Shown here piece by piece: positions 1 to 11,170 of a DNA stretch of 64,000 bases. The stretch covers positions 178,383 to 242,382 of the forward strand of contig MU001679.1 in NCBI GenBank assembly GCA_010093515.1, given 5' to 3'. Under the pieces are notes generated by a model, which searched no databases, had not been told where the DNA came from, and saw only the letters and a list, made by a program, of their open reading frames with translations. How positions within the stretch are numbered: position 1 is the first letter of the stretch; each line of letters starts with the position of its first letter. Origin of the DNA: Lineolata rhizophorae (taxonomy: Eukaryota; Ascomycota; Dothideomycetes; Lineolatales; Lineolataceae). The translations under genes were made by a program, and so were the position numbers.

Positions 1-212
1 GGTGCCTCCACCTCCTCGCCTGCATCCATAGTGGCCACGTCTTCCATTTCGTCATCGGTGTCCTGTCCGAGAGCAAGGCGCACGTAATTGGGTCTCTTGC
101 CGTTGCGGCTGGGTCTGCCGTTGGGCCTGGCTGAGGATTTCGCCGGTGGCATGTTGCCGTGCAACGCGTCGTTGGTCAAGGCTCTTTTCCGACCACCAAC
201 ACCTGTGGCCAT
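1..212 (-). CDS. 5' part of an unknown protein, cut by the window edge
   Basis: An open frame runs from an ATG at 212 down to base 1 (70 codons), so only the N-terminus is visible. The peptide begins MATGVGGRKRALTNDALHGN, continues with a basic Arg/Pro/Asn-rich stretch (residues about 25-42) and becomes acidic (Asp/Glu/Met) after residue 50. This basic-then-acidic, low-complexity make-up is typical of nuclear or chromatin-associated proteins, but no domain can be recognised. There is no signal peptide and no membrane segment. I do not recognise the family. The start is the first ATG of the open frame; the rest of the gene lies outside the window. Confidence 0.5.
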   Translation of the reverse strand, partial: MATGVGGRKRALTNDALHGNMPPAKSSARPNGRPSRNGKRPNYVRLALGQDTDDEMEDVATMDAGEEVEA

Positions 213-1208
213 CGACCAGTGGGCGGACCCCACTCAGAAGGTAAGGAAAGGTAAGCGAGAGTGATAAAACGATAGCAAATGCCTGGAGGAACGCTCGAAT
301 ATGCCTTAGGACTATCTACAAGTCGGCGTGCGTGCGAAGAAAAGGTCGATGTGGCCGAAGAGGGTCTCGCGTCGGGTGTGGAAGGGCGCGAAGATGCGTA
401 AGCGCGGTATCACGTGATTATAGTATGCACGAGTCACGACATCTAGATAGAGATGACGGTAGGATTTAAATCGCTACATTATGAGTACAACGTTCGTTCC
501 AGTAGGAAATTTTCTATCGTTTTGTACGAGATGAGTTACGGGAGTCTCAGCTTACCAAGATCTCGGTGATCTCGGCGCACTGGTCTACGTCGTCACCTAC
601 ACATTCATCTCTTACTAGCAACTTGAAGGGGGAGCTAGGTATGGCCTAGATAAATACCCTAGAACATATTATTCGCGTGCTGGTTCTATGGTGTCCATCC
701 TCCCTATACTCAGTACACGCATAAGGTTCGTTTTGAACCTATGAGACCTGAGTGGAGGAGAGCGGATAGATAACTTCGAAATGAACAACGCGAGCTACAG
801 CAGAGCCGAAGCGCCACCCTTAGGAATATTATGGGGACATTGAACAGAAACATGAAAACCATTGTCGCCTGGACATTCCCCCAAAGTTAGACTATCGCCC
901 TCTTCATGCTGATGAAGATGCCAAGTAGGTCAACAAATAAGCCAATCACGAGTTCACGACAGAACAAGATCAGCATCACATGGATCAACTCATAAGCTAA
1001 AACCGGTTCGTAGAGCTCGCACACACGGATGTTTCCTATTACAAAAACCCAAACGAAGAGATATAGTAGGATAGCAACCATTTCAACTTAGCATTGCAAG
1101 GTGAAGATTAAATGCAGATACCCCAACTCCAGGTCACAAATTTGAAATGTACACAGGAACATTTGCTCCTCCCAGAATCCCGAGGGAGAACCAAACACGC
1201 TAAGACTC
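213..1208. other. Intergenic, no convincing gene
   Basis: About 1 kb between the unknown gene and the zinc-finger tail. It is AT-richer than the coding blocks and holds a CACGTG palindrome at 411-416, about 200 bp upstream of the first gene's start. A hydrophobic 64-codon frame on the minus strand at 887-1081 starts with ATG, but nothing else supports it as a gene. Confidence 0.4.
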
Positions 1209-1750
1209 TCAATTCTCCAGCAATATCGGCGCCTTGCACGAGTTCCGCTCATGTTCATTCTGATATGCCTCCCGGGTAAAGGGGCGTTGTGGGCCTCGTT
1301 GACAGCAAGGAAATGTCTCCGTTGATCGGCTTTTGCAATCGTAGCGCATATGCTTGTTTCTGTTCGTGACAGTAGAGAAATATTTGCCACACTGAGGACA
1401 CCTTGGTTTGACCGACACTGATTTCGAGCTTTCACCGCTAGGCGGACTTGATATAAGTGTTGCCGACGCCGATTGGACGTGCTCTGACGACATGAAGGTA
1501 TTTGCAGAGCTGTAAAGTAATTAGTACGGCATTTATGACAAAAGCATGACATCGGGACGTGGGTCGCATTGCCGAACTTACCTCTCAGGTTTGTCGGGAA
1601 AAGAACTATAACGGAACGTCGACGAGAATCTTCTGACTGCATCCATTTCAAAATCTGCGAAGCTGCTACTCCCATCTCCACTCATTGGAGCGTCGACACC
1701 TTCCGGGACACAAGAGCCACAACTTGCCGTAGCACTTTCATCATTGGAAA
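1209..1750 (-). CDS. C2HC/C2H2 zinc-finger C-terminal exons of a partly resolved gene
   Basis: Two exons join cleanly. The upstream one is 1582-1750 and is Ser/Asp-rich (...DEMDAVRRFSS-type acidic and Ser residues). A 72-bp intron at 1510-1581 (GTAAGT...TTTACAG) follows, then the last exon 1209-1509. The last exon encodes a finger with C-x2-C-x12-H-x4-C spacing (core RCPQCGKYFSTVTNRNKHMR). A second finger-like segment ends H-x4-C, but its first Cys pair is adjacent (FPCC), so it looks imperfect. Such paired fingers at the C-terminus of Ser-rich proteins are common in ascomycete putative transcription factors. The upstream exon starts after a good acceptor (TTTTCAG at 1751), so the N-terminus lies further upstream and may be the ankyrin-like block. 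DNA binding is inferred only from the finger. Confidence 0.5.
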
Positions 1751-1873
1751 CTGAAAATCCAAGCAACATGCAGAGGATTATCCAATTCCTGAAAAGGACC
1801 TGACTAGCCGTCAAAAAAAGCCCCAGATCAGTCTCAACAGAAGGTAGATACAATGCCGAGGGGTCTTACCCGA

Positions 1874-3063
1874 TCACTTGACGTTGTCAGCTACCTCTAC
1901 CGATCTTCGTTGCACAGAAATAGTGGAATCTCCTCGCTGCAGAGCAGCTCTTAGGCCATGATGAATTTCGGTGTCATAGAAAAAAAATTGTATTCCGCAA
2001 GTTGTTGGACAATTCCAAAATGGTCTTTGTCTATAGATATGCAAAGAGGCGACTCTTTGAGGTTCGTGACAATGGGCCGCCATAGGAAGAGATACGTTTC
2101 GGACAGAACAAGAGTTCGCACGATATCCAGCCGGTCTTTCTGACACGCACGGCATAAAAGGAAGTGAACCAAACGATAGTTTGGGGCTGCACGTGTTTGC
2201 TAATATGCTGACACAGAGTCCTAACCGCGTCTGTGAGTCCACAATCCGTTGCTTTTTGCAAAACACCGTAGAGAGTATCGTCCGTGGCTCCACGGCGTAT
2301 CAAAAGCGAGAAAATGAGATGATCGTACGCGTCCAGAGCGACTGCCATTGTAGTGGTGTCCACCAGACCGGAGTCGTTGGAGAGTGCTTCCAAGACACTT
2401 TCAAAATGTTTTTGCCGGATGGCTGTCCGTAGTCTCGATCGCGTGGTTCCCTCCAAAAGTTTTGGGGGCGACATTTTCGTCGATCTCTTCATTGACATCT
2501 TCAATGAAAATTTCTTCCAAATCTTTCAGCCGGGTTTTGTAAGCACGGTGCTGCATGTCTAACATGTGCTCTGGTGTAAAGTGCCCTCCCTGTAAAGCGA
2601 TACAAAATCGAAACCTTCGAAGATGGCTTTATCGCAGAGACAATGGTCAACTACGAGCCCAAGTTCACCCCGCATACTGAGATCCCATCCCACGGTGGAC
2701 TTCAAGGTAACGTAGGTAGGAAAAAGATGTCGGAAGCCGATCACGCTTCTGGAGCTCCTAAGTGATGGTGCCAGCAGCGGGCTCACCCTGGCGAGCTGTG
2801 TTCGGAACTGGTCACTGTGGATTTCAATATCCAGCTTTCCTTTGGGGCGATCCTTGTAAACGGTGAACGGAATGTCATATTGCAAGCTCGTCGGTTTGCC
2901 GTCGAAGAACATTCCATCTCTACTAGGCCAGCTGTGGAGGATGCGACCACTTCTAGAAATCAGCATAGTTTTCAAAAGTAGCACCTAGTTGGTCTCACTC
3001 TTCGAATATCTCAATATATCGGAAGGCTTTACGTCGCCAAAGCCCTTTAGGTAGATCGAACAT
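1874..3063 (-). pseudogene. Ankyrin-like coding block, decayed or multi-intron, structure unsettled
   Basis: Coding-like segments lie on the minus strand in shifting frames. They begin at an ATG at 3063 (MFDLPKGLWRRKAFRYIEIF) and end near 1874. Three of the frame changes can be explained by short GT-AG introns: 46 bp near 2955-3000, 65 bp near 2589-2653, and 53 bp near 2138-2190. Changes near 2475 and in a T run near 1983-1989 have no good intron. The region 2031-2504 has helix-pair spacing resembling ankyrin repeats (for example AYDHLIFSLLIRRGATDDTLYGVL and DRLDIVRTLVL), often seen upstream of fingers in fungal proteins. It may be one gene with the zinc-finger tail at 1209-1750. Whether it is functional cannot be decided from the DNA; I lean to partial decay. 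Confidence 0.4.
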
Positions 3064-4002
3064 AGCAGTCTTTGTGCATCCTAAGTTGCTTGTAGTAGAC
3101 GATACCGGGCCTACGGCCCTCCTCGCGCAGTAGGACGAATAGGCGAGTCTGAGGTACAATCGCTTGACAAAAGAGCAAAGGAAGGGCGGCTTTCTCTGTT
3201 GATGAGAATCAAGATTAAATGGAGAAGAAAGGGATGCGAACCGCAGACCATCGCCATTAGAACACGGTTACGACTGCCTTATACGTGCGTCGGACGCCCA
3301 CGAGGCTGTTCAAGCCTCCCCCGCCAAGAATTAGGAATCGTTCCTGCCTGGGCAGCTGAGGCGTACTTCACGCAACCCCCAATTTATGGCGCTCTTGCAT
3401 GCAGCTTGCAAAAAGAAAGCCCCCTTCTCACCTAAGTCCCTCTCTGTGATGCCTCTGCTGATTGGCCTTGCCGGTCGTTCCTAAAAATTCATCTGCACCA
3501 TTGGCTCACCGTCGCCGCACTCCTGCAAGTGGCTGCCTCTGAAACCGGTCGCCTTCTGCCTTCAGCCTCGTTAGCTAGCCACGAGTTGTTCCTGATTCCT
3601 ATCACGACGTGGGCCGCGTCATTCCTGATTCTGTTCTCTAGATATGTGTTGCTGTCTAGAACCATGTCTTCCGGCAATCAGCCTCATCGTCACGCATTCC
3701 CAATGCGCAATAGGAATCAATTTATCTCCAGCGAATCTAGCCACTGTGCCAATCTGAGTCCGACCTGTTCCTAAAACATCATCTTAACAAGGCACATCAT
3801 GCTGGGTATATACCACGTCGAGACAAACCCAGGCCGACATACACGGGTAGTTCCGATCCGCGTCCCCAGACTTCACCGGATTCCCAAACCCGCCAACTCG
3901 CATCTGCGCCTCTGTGCCATATGCCCACCGCCCTCCTGCGCTCCTCCCTCACTCCTCCTGCCAATCAGCGGACGACCGCATGCCAACGCACACCACACTT
4001 CC
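3064..4002. other. Intergenic, no gene seen
   Basis: Between the ankyrin-like block and the 3' end of the AFG2-like gene. Short open frames exist on both strands but lack domains or splice support. The stretch near 3230-3290 superficially resembles a tRNA T-arm but does not fold as one. Confidence 0.4.
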
Positions 4003-6674
4003 CTACTTCACAGCCCTCGTACTCTCAAACCTCTCGTACTCCGCGACCATCTTGGTGCTAATGCTCTTCCTCACATTCCTCAACGCCCCCTCAAAATGTC
4101 TCATCGCGACGCCCGTCCCGGCCCCTCCGCCGGCCTCCTCCCTCTCGTCCACACACCCCATCACCGCCTCGTTCACCACGGCGACCAAGTCCGCCCCCGA
4201 GTACAGCTCCGTCCGCCGCGCCACCTCGTCGAGGTCGACGTCCGGCTCGAGCGCGCTGCCCCGCGCCGCGATGGCCAGGATCTGCCGCCGCGCCGCCACG
4301 TCGGGCGGGCTTACGTACACCAGCTTGTCGAAGCGGCCAGGCCGCAGCAGCGCCGGGTCGAGGCTCTCGGGTCGGTTCGTCGCCGCTAGCACGAGCACGC
4401 CCTTGAGCGCCTCGATGCCGTCCATCTCGTTGAGCAGCGTCGTCAGGACGTTGAGGCCCGCGAGGCCGCCGGCGCCGGCGCCGGCGCCGCGCCCGCCTGG
4501 AGAGTCGCGCGCGCCCGCGATGGCGTCGATCTCGTCGAAGAAGATGATGGCAGGCGCGGCCTGGCGCGCCTTGCGGAAGACGTCGCGGAGCTGGCGCTCT
4601 GTCTCGCCGACGTACATGCTCGTCAACTCGGCGCCCTTGACCGCTAAGAAGTTGAAGCCGGACTCCGTTGCGACGGCCTTGGCTGTTAACGTCTTCGAGC
4701 ACCCGGGCGGGCCGTACAACAGTATGCCTGCCTGGGGTCTCACTTTCAGACCGGCAAAGAGCTCCCGACGCTTGACCGGCCGCTCGAAGACACGGTACAA
4801 CTGCTTCATGACATCCTCGCCTCCGCCAATGTCGTTCCAGCGCACATCAGGTACGTCCAGAAAAACTTCCTTCATGGCCGTAGGCTGCATGCGGGCCTGC
4901 GCCTCCGCGTAGTCCTCCGGCAGAACCTCGACGATCTGCTTCGCGGTGATACTCTGCCGCTGACTCGTCCTCACGCCTCTCTCATCAATGGGAGAGCTCG
5001 GCCCGCCGGGGTCCCCACCCACACCTCCTTCGCCAAACATCACCTTTTCAAAGTCGGCCGGCGACAGCGCTCCCGCGCTCTCGCGATGCCGCCGGAACGC
5101 GCGCCTCGCGGCATCCTGATGCAGCGCGAGGAGGTCCTGGCCCACAAAACCATGCGTCTTGCGTCCTACGTCTTCGAGGAGGTTCTCTGCGACCAGGATG
5201 CCGCGCCTTGGCAAACTCTTCAGGACAGCCGTGCGGGCTCTTGCGTCCGGGACGGGCAGCTCGATCTCCTCCGAAATGCGCGCCGGCGTGCGCAGCACGG
5301 GGTCGATGTCGGCGAGCCGCTGCGTGGCGCATAGGACGAAGACGTCCAACCCCGTGACGCGGTCGAGCTCAGCCGCGATGGTGTCGGCGATGCTGCGGGT
5401 GCCTGGCGTCGCCTCGCGGTCGGGCTTGCGCGCGAACTTCTCCAGGTTGTCGATGACGACGAGGCTCGGCTGGCTGACGACGGCCGTGTAGAAGGCCTTC
5501 TCGATGGCGCCGTGCACCGCCGACCCAGACTTGCCGCGCACCGCGTAGCTCAGGTCCACGACGCGCCGCCAGCTCAGCCGCGCCGCCTTGCGCAGTACCA
5601 TCGTCTTGCCCGTGCCCGACAGCCCGTGCAGGCACGCCGCCGTGATGCTCGTCCAGGCCGGCATCGCCGGAAGGCTGCTCGACGCGTCCTTCGCCAGCAG
5701 CCGCGCTAGGTGCTCGTTGAGGTGCCGGATCTGGGGTTCCAGGCCCCCGATCCCGTCCTGGCTGATAGCTGCCCCGCGCGACGCCGTCGAGACACCGCCG
5801 GCGGTCGCGCCCCGCGCAAATGCGATGCGGCTGTTCGTGTCGAAGAAATAAGGTGCGGACTGGTTAGGGGGGTACGAGGGCTCGATGGCTCTAATGATGA
5901 AGCGACGCTTCTGGCCCTTTTCTGGACCGCGTCGCGGCGTCACGGTGAAGGTCCCGCCGCAGACAATGATTTCTAGTTGTGCTGTAAATTGACAGTGTTA
6001 GATACATGAAGTCGTGCAAAAGTCACGAGATTGTCACGTGACAAGTAACAACAGTGGAAATCAGTAGTACCTATAGCGATAGTGGCCCAAAACTCGAGTT
6101 CTTCTAGCCCGAAGCCGTCGGCGGGAGATTGGCCGTCGACGCTGTCTATGTAGACAGTCTGTGCCGAGCGTAGCTCTTCGAGGTTCTTGTCGATGGAAAT
6201 GAGGTCCGAGAGGGAAAAGCAGTACGTGTCCTTGAGAAGGTCAGTCATGCGGGCGATGCGGCTGTTCTGCTTCCCGGACGGAGTGTCCGGCCAAGCAACG
6301 GCAACGCCCGAGATGCCATGGTCGGTCACGAGGCGGCAGTATTCGCCGGGCCGCAGGCCTAGAGCGCTCATCTCAGAAGGGAGAATGTGAAGTCGAAAGG
6401 CGCCAACTAGGTCCGACGAGTCGGTGTTGGGCCGGTTGAGCTGGCGCACTTTGAGGCGCTGGTCGTCGGGCGCCATGTTGTGGATTGTCTTGAAGGTGGA
6501 GACGTCCCGGGTTATCATCGGCGGGTGGCCGGGAGGTGGGTGTTGCGGTTGCTGCGGGTAGGTCGGGGCGGGGAATGGCTGGGATATAATCGTTCCCGTG
6601 CCCGCTCCGGTGGTTCTCTTGCAGAACTTGGAGGTGAAGGATCGTTGAGGTTCATACGTGGTCGCGTGACTCAT
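4003..6674 (-). CDS. AFG2: AFG2/Drg1-type (SPATA5-like) double AAA ATPase
   Basis: Family members are hexameric AAA ATPases that strip Rlp24 and other shuttling factors from cytoplasmic pre-60S ribosomes. Two exons, 6071-6674 and 4003-5981, flank an 89-bp phase-1 intron and give about 860 residues. The N-domain (about 70-300) is followed by D1 with Walker A GLSGTGKT (about 321-328), and D2 with Walker A GPPGCSKT (about 625-632), Walker B FFDE (about 682-685) and the arginine-finger motif LLRPGRFD. The GCSKT form of the second P-loop is characteristic of AFG2. D1 looks degenerate: Walker B ends DN instead of DE, the sensor region reads CATQR instead of ATNRP, and one of the two usual arginine-finger positions is Glu. 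The start is the first ATG, 847 bp from the divergent mL50 gene. Family assignment is firm; orthology to AFG2 is likely. Confidence 0.85.
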
Positions 6675-7521
6675 TCAGGGCACTGAGGCAGGGAAAGTGA
6701 CTTAAAGTGGCAAGAAACGTGGAAAACGGGTGGGTCGTAGGAATCGAACAACGTTCCGGAGAATTCTTTCTTTTTAAACAAGGGCGTCCGGGGAAGGAGA
6801 ACAGACGATGCGGCTGACGGTTCGGGGACAATTTAAGGCTGCATTAGATACCGGGATCTCGACCCGGGGAGAGGGTCAGATACGAAGGGAGAAGGGACAG
6901 CGTGCGCCCAATTGAGCTACAGGCGCGTCCGAAATGAGGCAAGTTATCTCGCTGCTCGGTTTCTACTCTGCGCAGATATACCGATTATATGCAGCCCAGG
7001 CCAATGGCAGAACCGGTTTCGTCGCGCGGCCAAGGCCTATACCCGTCTGTGCGAGCTGCCACTTTCCCTCGGAGAGCGATTTCCATCATGGTGCTGTGCC
7101 GCTTTGGGGTCTCATTCGAGTACTATCGGACCCACACGCCACCTCTTTGGGCCGAGCGTTGTGCAGCATGCAGATGCTCCCGTTCAAAGCGCCGCGGTGT
7201 CACGAAGCAGGGAAAAAAATAGTGGTGAAGTGTTTTAGAGTTCTACGCGACTCGGAGGTAGCCAACGAGCCAGCTAGCGTTCCCGCCGAAGCGAGCCAAT
7301 CGGCGCGCGCGCCAAGCCTCGCCTAGGCTTCGCGAAGCCGTCTCCCGGCAGAGATGCTCCGTGCAAGCCCCGAAAATAGCTTGTCTTCAGCCCCAAACCT
7401 TTCAACTCAAAACACACTCCGTATTCCCTTCGGGCACCGATCGAGTCGAATCCCTTCCTCTCATCGCCCAATTCGAACGCGAGAAACGAATCACGGGGGA
7501 GAGAGCGAGGGAGAAACAACG
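6675..7521. other. Divergent promoter region between AFG2-like and mL50 genes
   Basis: An 847-bp gap between two divergent starts. It carries a tRNA-like fragment on the minus strand (about 6846-6926) with a D-arm-like and a T-arm-like part but no matching acceptor stem. An in-frame ATG for mL50 at 7354 lies inside; see the mL50 entry for why 7522 is preferred. Confidence 0.45.
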
Positions 7522-8971
7522 ATGCGACGAATACCGCGCGCCGCCTGCGTCCGGCCAGCTCATCACCTATCCCTGCGCCCTGCCTCCCGCAGCCACGCAG
7601 TGCCGTTCTCGTCGACCGGGCGATGCAGGAAGGACGACACCGACCGGGAGCAGCCTGCCGAGGCGGACAGGAAGGAGTGGCCGCTCTCGGAGCGCATCCG
7701 CTCGCGCATCTGGGGTGTCCCGTTGGGACAGGCGCCAGGACGAGAGGACCCGTACGATCCGAATTCGCCGATGCGGAGGCAGGGGGCAGCTGAGGAGTCT
7801 GGGGAGAAGAGAAAATGGCTTTGGAGGACGGGGAAGAAGGAGGGTGAGGAGGAGGAAGTGACGGAGCTCGAAAGGGCGGAGGATGTGAGCGAGACGCCGG
7901 AATATCAGGAAGCAAAAACGTGGGATGGACTGGCTTGGGTGGGCGGGGAGGCATTTGTGGAGGCTATGAAACCGTCCCCGAAATACAGGAAGTGAGTGCT
8001 GGCGATGGCATTGATGGCTAGAAAGCTTTTGCTCTATTTGGTGCCAAACATCGATGGCTGATCGAAACACGTCTATTCAGATACGGTCCCGCAACGCAGC
8101 TCCAAGAAACGGACGACATTCATGAAGCCCTGCATCGTGCGGTGGTCGAAGTCCTAATTCTACGCGAGGAAGGCGAAGACTTGGTCAAGGCATGCCACGC
8201 GCCCATCACACCCGAGTTAAATTGGGCTTCCTCTGTTGCAGTGCAACCGTCTGAGGATGGCGAGTCTGTTACGCTCGAGTACCACGAGCCAATGGCTAGG
8301 ACATATATTCTCGAACTCATGAAGTCGAATAACGAGTCCCAATCTGCCGCAGATGCGGAGGGCAAAGAGGGTGGAGTGGAAGACCAAGAGGTTGGCGCCG
8401 AGGACCAACGAGCTGCCGCAGAGGAGGAGCAGCTCGCTGCGGAGAACGAGCAACCCACTGCCGACGAAGAGCATGTCACTGTGGAGGAGGAGCAAGTCGC
8501 CTCAGAGGAGGAGCAACAGGTCACAACGACGCCGGGTAAGGCCTCCAACGCGTTCGAAGGCTACCGCCATTCCAACTGGATGGCCGTCCCGCTCTCAGAC
8601 ATGGAGCTCAAGTTCGCGGTAAGCATGGCTCGTCCTTTCTCAGCTCGACTGCTTCTCCCTCCGACCAATCCTGCTAACACTATCGCTAGGTCATCAAGCG
8701 CGCTATGCAACTGACGGGTATCCACGTCTCCGACCCGGCCATCAACGACATTAACACGGTAGGCAACCTAGCCACTGCTATGATTACGCCTCCGCCGCCG
8801 AAGAAGCTCGCGCAGCATCTCGCGCAGAGCGAGGAGCTGGCCGAGCTGCCGAACGTGCGCGTCTTCGGTAGGCGTGTCACGCCCATCGACAAGGAGAAGC
8901 GCATCGGGAGATGGAAAATCATCGAGGAAGAGCTGCGCAGGCTTGACCTGCCGGTTACCGGTCATCGCTGA
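7522..8971 (+). CDS. Mitochondrial large ribosomal subunit protein mL50
   Basis: Homologue of the bL50m/MRPL13 group, a mitochondrion-specific protein of the 54S subunit. Exons 7522-7991, 8081-8618 and 8690-8971 join in frame over introns of 89 and 71 bp; the second has the branch site GCTAAC. The product is about 429 residues. The conserved L50 part is C-terminal (about 330-429: VIKRAMQLTGIHVSDP, then PNVRVFGRRVTPIDKEKR and a final RWKIIEEEL helix). The middle (about 235-290) is a Glu/Ala-rich tract. The ATG at 7522 gives a basic, Arg-rich N-terminus with no acidic residues for about 35 residues, fitting a mitochondrial import signal; an in-frame ATG at 7354 would put a less typical 56-residue extension before it. 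The gene is transcribed away from the AFG2-like gene, so cytoplasmic and mitochondrial ribosome functions sit side by side. Confidence 0.85.
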
Positions 8972-11170
8972 GCCGGGGCTCCTGTCTGTTTGACTTCGCT
9001 CGCCGTCATGACCTCAGCCCATCTATCGCACAAGGTATAAAGGTGGGGTAATATTATCCAATATCTAAGACGCGGGGCTCGACGGGAGCTACTCATCTGT
9101 TTCTCGTCACCTGATTTCGAGTTCTGATGGGAAGCCGGACGCTCCGCTTTGTACAGCACAATTCCCCAAAGCAAAACCAAAAGTCACGTGTAGTATTACT
9201 GTATCACCCTAGGCCTTGGTGTGTTTCCAAGGTCCCGACAAATAAGAAAATCAAGGGTCCCCCCATTTCCCCTTTCGCAATTTTTGTCTAACAAGATTTA
9301 AACTCCGAACCCTACCGTTTTCCCAGTTTATGCAATGCCCGCAGATGCCGGCGGCCAATCAACGTAGACCTTGCCCTCCCCTGTCAGACAGAAAGTCGAA
9401 CGTCAAGCGAAGAAAACGCAGGAGGGCAGTCAGCACCGGCCTTTTAAAACTCCGTATCTACGCCGACACCAACTTTGTGGCGGGCAAGCCCAACGTCAGG
9501 CTGGCACTTCGGCTCGGTTTAGCACGGCAAGTAAATAGGCGGCCTCCCAGCTCACAGCAGCTCAGCTCGTCCCGAATCTCGAATCCCGCACGTAGCTAGC
9601 TAGGTAAAGGAACCCGCGACTCGACGCCCGTCCACGAACCCGCTCGGCGAGGCGCGGAATCGTCTACGTAGTAAGGCATCCCACTCGCGCGCACGCGGCC
9701 GGGCGGACGCATAGCGCAGACGGCAAGGAAAGAGTCTAGATTCGCCCGACCGCTCTCTCGCGCTCAGCTTTGTCTTTTTTTTTTGCCGCAGTGGAAGTTT
9801 TGGGTGGGAGAGCGGCCTTGCGGCGGCTGGCGTTGCGTGCGCGCTGAGCCGGTCGAGGGAGGGTTAAGGCGTTCAGTCGAGCGCCAATGCGTGGCGTAGG
9901 TGCATGGAGGGGTATGTAGCAGGGTGCTGGCGCGTTTCCGGGTCGTCTGCTTGCGTGCATGCGCGCATGCATGTAGGCGCATGTACAGTACTGGCTGGGT
10001 GGGAGATTGACTGGAGAGGTAGGTAAGGTACTTGGGCTACCTGCGCTGGTACGGTTACTTCCGCGCCAAAGCGTATTGTCTCTGGTGCCGAGGTAGGTGA
10101 CTGACTACATCATTCCGCGAGGTCTGTCTGGCGGCAACTATCTGCGGCGTTGCAGATGGCCTTGTTGGCGATGGTTGGGCTAGATGATACGGAGTTTCAT
10201 ACATCGTGGATGGACGGTTGGGCGAGAGGGTCATCTAAAAGCGCGGAGCTGATGGGTCATCTTGCTAGTTCTACCGCAGGGCCAGGCGAGGTGGCCAGAG
10301 CCGATAGGGAAGTAGGTCCCGTTGTTGTTGCCCCGCAAGCACCTATGGTGGGCGATTCTAGTATGTGGGACCAACCGTGCCGGCACACTCATCTTGTTCT
10401 CGATAGGTGGTCTAGGACGGGGATGGGGGTGTGTACGGATGCCAACCTAAAGTCTTTTGCACGGGTGCTACCGGCATCAAGTATTTCTCGACATTTTTCC
10501 TTTTCTCTCTATTTCTACTTTGCTTTTTCCCTTGTGTCCTGCTCTATTGGTCTGCTGCTCTGTTACAGGAGGATACTTGCTTGTGCCAGTCAAGCCGGGT
10601 CCACCATGTTACCACTTTACACTAGGATCCGGCTTCGAAATCCATGTAACCTGGTCCTGCCTTTCATTCATCTGCTCACGGTGCGAGAATAACATATCCG
10701 CATAGAAAAAAGCGGTCTGTTCTGGCTTGTACGAAGTAGCGTCGAATGCCACGCTATCTGAGACGTTCGAGGAGGGGCGAGACGTTGGTGGCCATTGGCC
10801 ACGACGTTCATTTAGCCTTGCGGCGGGACGGGATGCGAGCGGTCAGCGACGAGGTGGGCCTGAAAGGTTAAGTATCGGCAGACGTCCAGTGCGCGGGCGC
10901 GTGGTGCAACTAACAGGACTGGGCTACCTGCAACGCTCTCGGCTGTGGTTGGCCTGTTCCTCGATCTGGTAATATCACTGGTAGGGGTGAGTGGAGTAGG
11001 TTGATCGAGGTATATATCGCGCGACTCCACCGAACAACGTGTTGTTGAATGCAGGTACAGTACTGTTGGTGGCATGCTTGCCTCCACTCTCTTCTACATT
11101 TTCCTGGCTCAAGTTCTTAGTCTTTTGCTCCGCCACGCACATTGTTTTCTTCTAGATCTTAATCAACAAG
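8972..11170. other. Long intergenic region upstream of the monooxygenase gene
   Basis: A 2.2-kb stretch with no supported gene. It contains a T run at 9775-9784, a CACGTG at 9185-9190 and CT-rich tracts near 10490-10560. The plus-strand open frame at 10150-10692 (180 codons) has no domain and a composition unlike the neighbouring genes. It probably combines the 3' region of mL50 with a long promoter and 5' leader for the monooxygenase. Confidence 0.45.
11011..11017 (+). promoter_or_regulatory. TATA-like box of the flavin monooxygenase gene
   Basis: TATATAT about 154 bp upstream of the ATG at 11171. Core TATA boxes at such distances are usual for regulated fungal genes; assignment rests on sequence and position only. 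Confidence 0.35.

Noticed and set aside
887-1081. 64-codon hydrophobic minus-strand frame
   Set aside because: Short, AT-rich, no family resemblance; likely spurious.
3230-3290. tRNA-like T-loop on the minus strand
   Set aside because: The 5-bp T stem does not pair and no D or anticodon arm is present.
10150-10692. 180-codon plus-strand frame upstream of the monooxygenase
   Set aside because: Composition changes along its length, no domain; more likely promoter and leader DNA.
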